From positions 1 through 49,631 of the forward strand of contig JAQGOU010000006.1 in NCBI GenBank assembly GCA_028293445.1: a stretch of 49,631 nt of DNA. Reading direction: 5' to 3'. Made by a program: the position numbers and the translations under genes. Numbering within the stretch: the first letter of the stretch is position 1; every line of letters begins with the position of its first letter. The notes under the pieces were generated by a model, which was not told the origin of the DNA, ran no database searches, and saw only the letters and a list, made by a program, of their open reading frames with translations. Shown here piece after piece: positions 1 to 7,600 of the stretch. The DNA comes from Verrucomicrobiales bacterium. Its GTDB lineage: Bacteria > Verrucomicrobiota > Verrucomicrobiia > Limisphaerales > JACDHS01.

Positions 1-15
1 GAAAACTGAATCGGT

Positions 16-375
16 TTAACCTCCGGCAAAAACAGGACGGAAGCCGGCTTCTTCCAGGATGCGGGCCACTTCAGCGCGTTTGTCGCCTTGGATTTCGATG
101 TGCCCGTCCTTGACGGTTCCGCCGGTGCCGCAGGCTTTCTGCATCTGCTTGGCCAGCTTTTCCTTTTCAGGTAAACCGATTCCCACGAAGTTCGTGATGA
201 CGGTGACCGTTTTGCCACCGCGTCCGGCTTTGTTGCGGAGAATGTCGACGCGGCCACGGCTTTTCTTACGCTCGATCGGTTCCGGAATATGTTCCGGGCC
301 GGGCGGCAAGCCTTCGATGTTTAAACTGGCGAAAGGGTTGTTGCCGAACTTTTGCTGGTCATCAGGGCCGTCCAT
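16..375 (-). CDS. yciH: SUI1/YciH-family translation initiation factor-like protein
   Basis: A 119-residue protein of the SUI1/eIF1 family (bacterial YciH). The family domain fills about residues 40-117. It shows the basic segment RNKAGRGGKTVTVI, then a conserved stretch LAKQMQKACGTGGTVKDG, then the closing IEIQGDKR..VARIL. Eukaryotic eIF1 controls start-codon selection at the P site. Bacterial YciH is thought to influence initiation fidelity, but its role is less well defined. The first ~38 residues are proline-rich and probably flexible, as in other bacterial members. Length matches the family (about 105-140). It is divergent from the FKBP gene; the shared upstream region 376-537 should hold both promoters, but I see no clear consensus. 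The start is the only good ATG upstream of the domain. Confidence 0.9.
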   Translation of the reverse strand: MDGPDDQQKFGNNPFASLNIEGLPPGPEHIPEPIERKKSRGRVDILRNKAGRGGKTVTVITNFVGIGLPEKEKLAKQMQKACGTGGTVKDGHIEIQGDKRAEVARILEEAGFRPVFAGG

Positions 376-537
376 ACGTTGCTAATTTAAACCGAAGAAT
401 CGCGGCTGTGAATGCTTTTCGGTGGCGGAGTATTTTATGCGCAGGGCAATAGAGAGTTCTCGGAGCATCGGTTTGAAAACTTACGCTCCGAGAGTCGCCG
501 GATTGACCTCGCGCCCGAAACATGTTGAAACTTGGCC

Positions 538-870
538 ATGGCAACACCTGATTTGAAAATTGAAAAGATCGTCACCGGCACCGGCGCGGCACCGAAAAAA
601 GGTCAGACCGTCACCGTGCATTATACCGGTTGGTTCACCCACGGCGGGAAATTCGACAGCTCGGTCGATCGCAAACAACCGTTCAGCTTCGTGCTCGGCG
701 CGGGACAAGTCATCGCCGGTTGGGACGTCGGCGTCGCGGCGATGAAGGTCGGCGATAAAGTGAAACTCACAATTCCGCCGGAGCTGGCTTATGGTCGCGA
801 CGGTTATCCTGGTGCAATCCCACCGAACTCCACGTTGGTCTTTGAAGTCGAATTGCTGAAGATCGATTGA
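538..870 (+). CDS. FKBP-type peptidyl-prolyl cis-trans isomerase
   Basis: A 110-residue, single-domain FKBP that catalyses cis-trans isomerisation of Xaa-Pro bonds during folding. Canonical FKBP elements follow in order: VTVHYTGWF near residue 27, [45 protein letters not shown] and the terminal FEVELLKID. The aromatic and hydrophobic pocket residues (Y, F, W, Y) are in their usual places. There is no signal peptide or membrane segment, so it is predicted to be cytoplasmic. An in-frame TTG lies six bases upstream, but the ATG at 538 is the more natural start. The stop is followed closely by the release-factor-like gene, so the two are probably cotranscribed. Confidence 0.93.
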   Translation: MATPDLKIEKIVTGTGAAPKKGQTVTVHYTGWFTHGGKFDSSVDRKQPFSFVLGAGQVIAGWDVGVAAMKVGDKVKLTIPPELAYGRDGYPGAIPPNSTLVFEVELLKID

Positions 871-890
871 TCGGCAGCCGACGGGTTTAC

Positions 891-1304
891 ATGAGTGCTC
901 TTTCAGCTTTAACGGAAAACGAAGATCAACTGGCCCAGCGCATGGCGGCGCTCGGCGTGCGCGAAGCGGATATCGAGGAGACGTTCGTGCGCTCGGGCGG
1001 GCATGGCGGACAAAATGTGAACAAGGTATCCACCTGCGTGGCGCTGGTGCATCGGCCGACCGGCATCCAGGTGAAATGTCAGACGACGCGGCACCAGGGG
1101 CAGAATCGTATTCTGGCGCGCGAACTTCTCATTGAGAAACTGGAAGCACGCAAAAAGAGTGCGGCCGATGCGGAACGCGCGCGGGTGGAGAAGGTGCGCC
1201 GACAAAAGCGCGGGCGAAGTCGTGCGGCAAAGCAACGGATCCTTGCGGACAAATCGCATCGTGCGACGAAGAAGGATTCACGGCGCCGGCGCGTTGATGA
1301 TTGA
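891..1304 (+). CDS. GGQ-containing peptide chain release factor-like protein (RF-1 domain)
   Basis: A short class-I release-factor-like peptidyl-tRNA hydrolase of 137 residues. It carries the catalytic GGQ tripeptide in [14 protein letters not shown] near residue 45, followed by [20 protein letters not shown]. The C-terminus is strongly basic ([16 protein letters not shown] and [14 protein letters not shown]), as expected for a tail that contacts rRNA. It lacks the stop-codon recognition domain of RF1/RF2. It is therefore likely a rescue factor in the ArfB/PrfH style that hydrolyses peptidyl-tRNA on stalled ribosomes; which subfamily cannot be decided here. A TTG at 867 overlaps the FKBP stop and could give eight more residues; the ATG at 891 is preferred because conservation begins after it. 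Confidence 0.88.
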   Translation: MSALSALTENEDQLAQRMAALGVREADIEETFVRSGGHGGQNVNKVSTCVALVHRPTGIQVKCQTTRHQGQNRILARELLIEKLEARKKSAADAERARVEKVRRQKRGRSRAAKQRILADKSHRATKKDSRRRRVDD

Positions 1305-1355
1305 TTGGCGAGTGTCTTTGGTTGAGCCGTCGCTTCGACCTGTCATCCGGCGACG

Positions 1356-1666
1356 CTTTTCCCAGAGCAGGAAAATACTTTCCGAGCTCAGCGGCCATTT
1401 TTCCGGAGTAGAAAAACTCTTTCCGAGGTCGGCGGACCTTTTCCCAGACCGGTAAAACACTTTCCGAGCTCAGCGAGCCTTTTTCCAGAGTAGAAAAACT
1501 CTTTCCGGCTCGACGGCGCTTTTCCCAGAGCAGAAAAACACTTTCCGAGCTCGGCGGACCTTTTTCCGGAGCAGAAAAACTCTTTCCGAGCTCAGCGGGC
1601 CTTTTTCCAGAGCGGTAAAACACTTTCCGAGCTCGGAAAGTTTTTCCCGGAGTGGAAAATCCGTAG
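1356..1666. repeat. Intergenic tandem array 1, period 40-42 bp, about 7.6 units
   Basis: Eight degenerate units begin at 1356, 1398, 1438, 1479, 1519, 1560, 1601 and 1641; the last is truncated. Each unit reads CTTTTTCC, then seven or so variable bases (AGAGCAG/GGAGCAG), then AAAAAC, then CTTTCCGAGCTC and GCGG. A perfect 18-bp palindrome CTTTCCGAGCTCGGAAAG lies at 1623-1640. The array sits between the converging ends of the release-factor-like gene and the cvfB-like gene. Reading frames across it on the minus strand are open only because the units lack stop codons. The 41-bp step changes frame every unit, so it is unlikely to be coding. There are no unique spacers, so it is not a CRISPR array. 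No known repeat family is recognised. Confidence 0.92.
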
Positions 1667-1801
1667 TTTTGGTCAAAAATCGAGGTTTTTGGAACGCATT
1701 TAGGACCGTCGGCCGTGAATCTGTCCCTTAGGAGAGACAATCGTCCCGGTGATCCTCGATGGTGTGGCGCGGGTACGACCGTTGTTCCGCAACCAATCGA
1801 A

Positions 1802-2662
1802 TCATTCGCCAGGAGACCAATCGGCGGGAGCGAGTGCTTCGATGCCGGGATTTCGAAAGGCAATGCGGCGTTCTTTGTAGAGGGCGCCGAGGGCTTGTTT
1901 GAAAGCTTTTTTGCTCACACCGAATTTCGCACGGATGGTTTCCGGCGAACTATCGTCGTCCAAAGGGAGTTTGCCTCCATTCTTTTCCAGAGCGTCGAGA
2001 ATCAGCTGCTTGAGCGGGACTACGCGCTTGTAACCAGAAGCATTCAGACTGAGATCCATTTTGCCGTCGGGTCGAATGGCGCGGACAAATCCTTGTAGTT
2101 TCTGGCCGATATCCAGCGGTGCCGGGAGTTGATCGTGATAAAGGAGACCGCGATGCGAATTTTCGACAATGGCGTTGTAGCCGAGCGGGGTTCTATCAAT
2201 GACGATGAGATTTACCGGTTGTCCATTGCGATAGTTTGCAGGCTGGCGACTCAAATGGCGGTGGAGTCGTGTTGTTGCCACGATGCGATTGGTTTTTTCA
2301 TCGAGCATGACATAAGCGACGATCTTTTGACCGACACGCACCGGAGCATCCTGTTCGCGAAAGGGAAGCAGCAGATCTTTCGAGAGCCCCCAATCGAGAA
2401 AGGCGCCGATGCGGGGATTCACGCTGATGACTCTAAACTCGGCGAATTCGCCCACCATGGCGCGCGGCATCTCGGTCGTGGCGACCAGGCGATCCTCCGA
2501 ATCGAGATAAATGAAGACGTCGAGGAGTTGTTTCGGGGCAACGTCGTGAGGCACATACCGACCGGGCAGCAATACTTCGCCGAGCTCACCGGCATCGAGA
2601 TAGAGGCCGGGCGCGGAAGCGCGGACAATGGAGAGAGTGTTGCGTTGACCGATCGTTGCCAT
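1802..2662 (-). CDS. CvfB/YitL-like S1-domain RNA-binding protein
   Basis: A 286-residue cytoplasmic protein resembling CvfB (Staphylococcus conserved virulence factor B, Bacillus YitL). That family has three S1 OB-folds followed by a winged-helix domain and binds RNA. The S1-like segments are visible as GEVLLPGRYVP (residues ~28-38), IGAFLDWGLSKDLLLPFREQ (~85-104) and LGYNAIVENSHRGLLYHDQL (~160-180). A closing DGKMDLSLNASGYKR follows. The C-terminal ~70 residues (ILDALEKNGGKLPLDDDSSP..IRAKFGVSKKAFKQALGALY) look like the winged helix. Its precise regulatory role is unknown in this lineage. It converges on repeat array 1. Confidence 0.87.
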   Translation of the reverse strand: MATIGQRNTLSIVRASAPGLYLDAGELGEVLLPGRYVPHDVAPKQLLDVFIYLDSEDRLVATTEMPRAMVGEFAEFRVISVNPRIGAFLDWGLSKDLLLPFREQDAPVRVGQKIVAYVMLDEKTNRIVATTRLHRHLSRQPANYRNGQPVNLIVIDRTPLGYNAIVENSHRGLLYHDQLPAPLDIGQKLQGFVRAIRPDGKMDLSLNASGYKRVVPLKQLILDALEKNGGKLPLDDDSSPETIRAKFGVSKKAFKQALGALYKERRIAFRNPGIEALAPADWSPGE

Positions 2663-2853
2663 AACACGGCAATATAACTTGCCAGACCGAAAGTGGAGAA
2701 AAAATTACCGGAAGGGAGGTGAAGCGCGTTGCGATTTTGGAGTGAGCCGGGGTCCCCACGCGCGAGAAGGACTGGCTGGATCGAGGCCGGGGCTGTCCAC
2801 CTTGCCGAAGCAAAGTCCGGACAAACCGCCGGCCATCAGATCCGACCGGAAGA

Positions 2854-2946
2854 CTACTTCTTCTTAGCGGCTTTTTTTGCAACCGGCTTTTTAGCGGCTA
2901 CTTTTGCTGCGGGTTTCTTAGCTGCTGCTTTGGATTTAGCTGCCAT
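2854..2946 (-). CDS. 30-residue lysine/alanine-rich histone-H1-like peptide
   Basis: A short ORF running from ATG at 2946 to TAG at 2854. By composition it has 12 lysines and 12 alanines out of 30, with two prolines, two valines and one serine. It starts MAAKSKAAAKKPAAK and ends AKKAAKKK. The composition is that of the C-terminal tail of histone H1 or of chlamydial Hc-type histone-like proteins, which bind DNA through charge. The reading frame has no in-frame stop and ends naturally after a poly-lysine. The 15 bases TAATACTATGGCAGC around its start also occur at the groEL start. A purine-rich but SD-poor leader precedes it. The DNA-binding role is inferred from composition only. It could also be the vestige of a longer gene. 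Confidence 0.6.
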   Translation of the reverse strand: MAAKSKAAAKKPAAKVAAKKPVAKKAAKKK

Positions 2947-3555
2947 AGTATTATGTTTTCTTTTTTTAGTTTACTTGATTCCGGAGACAACGTTTCGCCG
3001 GAGATCATGGAAACCATGCCCTGTTTTAACGGGTTTTGTAAACAACGGACGTAAATTCATTTTAGGATAATCGGATCGCGTGGACCGATCCGATCACGAC
3101 ATCACTGCGGCCCAATTTCGTCCGCGGGAGAAATTCATTGCGTAGACAATAAATGCCAATACTCATTTATACCCTGTAAACATTGACGCAAAACCTCTCC
3201 TGCTCTTTTCTCGAGCGGGCTCAGATCATTGCGTGAACGGGTGCATTTTTATTTCACGACGCCGTCACCAAAGCTCCGGCATGCACGCGACATTCTTGCG
3301 CTCACGACCTCGCGATGAAGTTTTTTTTCGCCATTTGAGAATTAAAATTCGCGACGAATGCTTTTCCCGGCGCTCTTTTCCGCCGTTGTGATTTTCGAAT
3401 TTCTCATTTTACAAAATGAACCCGCGCATCTTTTTTATGGCGCGTAAACACGAAAAATGCGCCTCACAAAAAAGAACTCGCGTGCGCGTGACGAACCCAG
3501 GTTCTTTGGAGCCATTCTATGTTGACATCCTCTTATCTATTTAGAGGATACGCAG
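2947..3555. other. Gene-free stretch upstream of the pseudopilin gene
   Basis: About 600 bases with no convincing ORF. AT-rich patches alternate with short dyads. One near-perfect dyad, TCATTTTACAAAATGA, lies at 3404-3419. GGCGC at about 3439 can pair with GCGCC at about 3459. The right end carries a TTGACA hexamer and the SD-sequestering hairpin described separately. The left end must hold the promoter of the small histone-like gene, but no clear hexamers were seen. No small RNA could be identified with confidence. Confidence 0.5.
3522..3549 (+). promoter_or_regulatory. TTGACA box and hairpin that masks the Shine-Dalgarno sequence
   Basis: TTGACA at 3522-3527 looks like a -35 hexamer. Immediately after, ATCCTCT (3527-3533) is perfectly complementary to AGAGGAT (3543-3549) across a 9-base loop. 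The right arm contains the ribosome binding site AGAGGA, seven bases before the GTG start at 3556. If the transcript begins upstream, the hairpin would hide the ribosome binding site. If TTGACA is the true -35 box, transcription would begin near the start codon and the hairpin would matter only as DNA. The two readings are mutually exclusive. Confidence 0.5.
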
Positions 3556-4434
3556 GTGGTCAGGATACAACTTCCGCGGCAAAGGGTTTCGCGGCCGATA
3601 AATCAGCGGCTCGGTTTCACATTAACTGAATTGTTAGTGGTGATCGCTGTTGCGGTCGTCCTGGTCAGTTTGCTGTTCCTGGTGATCACCCGGTCAAAAT
3701 GGATGGGCCAGAGCAAATATTGCCTGAGCAATCTCAAACAACTAATGACGGCGAACCAGCTTTATGCTGGGGACAATCAGGATTATCTGCCACCCAATGA
3801 GCCGATTGCTCACGGACAAACGGCGCCGTGTTGGGTGGGTGGCTACTTGGATTTTGCCTCCGATAACACCGACAATACGAACAGCGCTTTGCTGACCGAT
3901 CCCCGGTATTCAAAGTTGGCCCCGTATGCCACTTCGGCCTCGTTGTATAAGTGTCCTGGCGACCCGAGCGTTGTCTCAGGGCTCGGCGCTCGCGTTCGTA
4001 GTGTTGCCATGAATCAGGCAGTTGGGACGCGAGCGAACCGTGAGCCGGTTTCGGGCGCCTGGCTGCCCGGGGGCTGGGATGACCGACAAACGTCCTGGGT
4101 CACCTATCCGAAGTTGTCGAGCATGACGAACCCGTCCCCGGCAATGCTCTGGGTGTTGATCGACGAGCAACCGGACAGCATCAATGACGCCGGCTTTGCG
4201 GTACAATGCAAGTTCGCGACCGGGGATGACGCCGTGATCATCGATTTTCCGGGTGTTTTCCATGAGGGCGGGACAGGAATGGCTTTTGCCGATGGCCACT
4301 CGGAAACCCGCCGTTGGACCGGGCAAGCCATTCAACCGAAGCCAGACTACAAGGGCTGGACGCATCGCAAGCCGGCACGAGACAGTGAGGAAGATTTGAA
4401 ATGGCTACAGGTGAGAACTTCCGCGGCGAAATGA
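3556..4434 (+). CDS. Type IV pilin-like/pseudopilin secreted protein with H-X9-DG motif
   Basis: A 292-residue protein with a type III (prepilin) signal. The leader is basic and about 20 residues long, with cleavage expected in LG|FTLTELLVVIA: glycine at -1, phenylalanine at +1, glutamate at +5. A hydrophobic helix of about 22 residues follows. The C-terminal part contains HEGGTGMAFADG, the H-X9-DG motif typical of the pseudopilin-like proteins abundant in Verrucomicrobia, Planctomycetes and Lentisphaerae. It should be processed by a prepilin peptidase and face the periplasm or exterior. The specific function of this family is unknown. The start is GTG, supported by AGAGGA seven bases upstream. 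It has no pilus assembly genes nearby and stands alone. Confidence 0.9.
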   Translation: MVRIQLPRQRVSRPINQRLGFTLTELLVVIAVAVVLVSLLFLVITRSKWMGQSKYCLSNLKQLMTANQLYAGDNQDYLPPNEPIAHGQTAPCWVGGYLDFASDNTDNTNSALLTDPRYSKLAPYATSASLYKCPGDPSVVSGLGARVRSVAMNQAVGTRANREPVSGAWLPGGWDDRQTSWVTYPKLSSMTNPSPAMLWVLIDEQPDSINDAGFAVQCKFATGDDAVIIDFPGVFHEGGTGMAFADGHSETRRWTGQAIQPKPDYKGWTHRKPARDSEEDLKWLQVRTSAAK

Positions 4435-4627
4435 TCGGCCGCAAAAAGAGCTGAATTCAGAATTACCGCCGGCATTCTTTCGGATCGCACACGTTTGCCT
4501 GCCGGCATTCTCGCATCGCGTGAAGGGGCTGCGGATAAACTGGACGGCCTCTCTGTGTAATCCCTTGGCCGTCGACGGCACTACATGGTTTCACAAGATC
4601 CGCCGCTTCACGTCGAGCCAGTACAAG

Positions 4628-4658
4628 AAAAAGCGCGAGCGTTCCGCAACGCCCGCGC
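4628..4658 (-). terminator. Rho-independent terminator of the large amidase gene
   Basis: On the minus strand an 11-bp GC-rich stem (4633-4643 with 4648-4658, one mismatch) closes a 4-base loop. It is followed by five T residues (complement of 4628-4632). It lies about 20 bases after the stop codon of the amidase gene, the expected place. Confidence 0.85.
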
Positions 4659-4679
4659 TTGTGTTACCCATCCAAATGA

Positions 4680-7600
4680 CTATTCGTTTGAAGAAGCCGT
4701 ATCGACTTCGATAATGCGATAAACTCGTTCTTTCGTCGCATTGCTGACGGCCACAGATTCCGTGGCTTGCGTCGCAGTGATCGGCGCGTTGAGACTCACC
4801 CAAGCGGTGCCTTCGCTGCTTTCTTTGTATTGCACCTGATAGGTTTTCCCGACGATCGCATTCCACGTGAGGGTCGCTGTTTCATCCGAAGAAACAATAT
4901 CTCCGCCGTCCACGGACAGTGCACCAACACTGTCAGCAATTACCACCACGGTAATGTCCTTAGAATCCGCTTTCGGGGATGATCCATTCGTCGGAGCATC
5001 TTGTACGGTGACCGTGATGAGATTGGTCGTTCCAGCAAACGTCGCGTCGGGTGTCCAACTGAAGGCGCCTGTGGCTTCATCCATCACCGCGTTCGTTGGC
5101 GCATCGGCATCAATCGTGAAGCCGAGCAATTCTCCAACGTAAGCATCCGGATTTACGCCGGTCGCCGTGAAGTTGATTGTGCTGCCGGCTTTAACAGTCA
5201 CTGGACTGCTGAGCGATGCCGTCGTGACTACCTGGAAGTTATCCATATAGACTTTGTACGTTCCTGTGCCGCCTGCGGGCACGAGGGCCAAATGTTCCAG
5301 CACACCTTTACCGGAAGCGAGGACGCCATTACCCGTCATGGAACGACAGGCTTCAGCAGGCAGGTTGAACGTTAGAGTAGTCCAATTGCTCGCCACGAGT
5401 TGACGATTGGGGAAAGGAGCACCGCCGACCACATTGGTGACGCCCACGAATTCAATGTTTCCGGATACACCACCATTGGCTCCGATCTCAGCGGTTCCGC
5501 CGGTCTCACGAAGGCCCAAGCCAACTTTCAATGCTTTATCGGACCAGATGTCGAATCGAACCGTCTGGCCCAGATCAATCGTCGGGTTCGGAACGAATTG
5601 CGCATCGCTAGTGGTAAGACGTACCCATGGATTCGTCGTCCCGGTCTTGAAGTTGAACGTCGCAAACATTACCCGGGTGCTCGTGTGGCCTGCCGGATAG
5701 GTATTCGTCACGCTCGTCAGATTAGGCGTGGTGTTCAAGAAACCCGACATCCCCGGAGCGAACGTCGGTTGACGGAACATAACGATACCGCTGGATGTGC
5801 CGGATGAGAACGTTTGGTAATCGACAACGGTTTCAGTCACCGTGGCAGAGCCAAGGGTCAGCACCGGTGGCGCATTCGTCGCTGAGATGATGATGGTAAT
5901 GTCCTTCTCGTCATAGAGTGGTGGCACTCCATTATCCGTCACGCGAATGGTGATAATGTTGGTGCTATAACCGCCCGAGGATGGCCATGTGAACAACCCT
6001 GTTGACGGATCGATTGTCGCGCCAACCGGCGGTGTGCCTTGCAAACTGAACGTCAGCGTGTTGGCGGGGAGATCATCGTCTTCGGCTTCCCCTTGCAGCA
6101 ACACCACTTCTCCTGAAGCAATTTCGACGGCCTGATCCGGGAATCCACCGAGTCTCGGCGGGGTGTTCACTTTGTTAACAACAATCGTTACATTCTTCGA
6201 GTCGCTAAGATTACCCGGACCGTCGTCGGTTACCGTCACGGTAATCACGTTTGTGCTTGGTCCCTGAATTGAATCGGGGGTCCAGGAAAAGACGCCGGTG
6301 GCAGGATCGATTTCAGATCCAGCCGGGGCGTTTGTACCAAGGCTGAAAGTTAGGTTTTGACCCGGCAGATCTGCGTCCGTAGCAGAGGCAGTAAACGAGA
6401 GCGATGTTCCAGTATCAACCACCAGATTAGTTGTGACACTGACGACCTGAAAGTTATCGAAGTAAGCATTATAAACTCCCATACCTCCCGCTGGAACTAG
6501 CGCGAGATGTTCGAGAACGCCTTTTCCAGTCGCAAGAACTCCATTACCCGTGAAAGCACTGGTCGCTTCGCTTGGCAGGTTGAACTCCAGGGTGGTCCAG
6601 ACTCCCGCAGCCACGGTGTGGGTGGGATTGGGTCCGGTGCCAAGTGCGCCACTCGATCCAACGAATTCCAGCGAACCAGTTGTTCCACCGTTTTCGCCGT
6701 AGTTTGCGCCAGTAGCAGTCTCACGAACGCCCAGTGCGATCTTGAGAGCCTTGTCGGTGTAAACATCAAACCGGACTCGTTGATTCAGGTTAATCGTCGG
6801 ATTCGGCAAGGTGCTCGCATTAAAGGTGCTCAGGCGCAGCCATGGGTTCGTCACGTTCGTTTTGAAACTAAAGTTCGCCCACAAAACGCGCGAGCTGATG
6901 TTCCCTGCCGGGAATGTTCCCTCGACCGAAGTCGTGTTCGCAGTTGTCGTATCCAGGAAGCCGCTGGTTGTACTGGAATACGAGGGCTGATGGAATAACA
7001 CCGTTCCATTGTACGTTCCATCAGACAACGTTTCGAAGGTGGCTATATTCGTTATCGTCGTCACCGTCGTATTTACGTTGAGAACTGGCGCAATGTTTAC
7101 TTCATTGACGACGACGTTGAAGCTTTGCCGTGCAAATAATGCCGGTGAGCCGTTATCCGTGACGCGCACGGTGACGGGATAAGTATCGGGACCATCTGCT
7201 TCAGTGGTCGTCCAGGAAATCGCACCGCTCGCTGCATTGATGGTCATTCCTGCAGGGGCGCCGGCTTCGAGACTATATGTTTTTCCATTTGCTGGCAGAT
7301 CCGAATCGGTGGCCGAAGCTGTGACACTTAAGGTGCTTAGCTCATTGATCGTCTGCGTCGAAATCGTTGCGAGCACAGGAGCGACGTTAACTTCCAGCAC
7401 CGTCACAGTAATGGTCTCGAAGTCATTTGAGTTCGGAGATCCATTGTCTGTAACTCTAACTGTTAGCGGGAATGAGCCCGGACCTTGAGCTTCTGTGGGG
7501 GTCCAGGTGAAGGCGCCGCTCGCGCCGTCGATGGCGGCACCTGACGGCGCACCAGCGTCGAGGGAATAAGTCCGGGTTTGCCCGACATCCGGATCCGTGG

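Noticed and set aside
1356-1666. CRISPR array
   Set aside because: The repeats are contiguous and degenerate, without unique spacers, and no cas gene is nearby. The same applies to arrays 2 and 3.
1129-1863. A 244-residue minus-strand ORF with SGK/EKG-like repeats
   Set aside because: It spans repeat array 1 and the antisense of the release-factor-like gene. The 41-bp step shifts frame in every unit, and there is no start signal or homologous domain.
4865-4880. A third parS-like site (ATTCCACGTGAGGG)
   Set aside because: Only the central ten bases fit the consensus; the right arm is lost, and the site lies in the amidase coding region far from mnmG.
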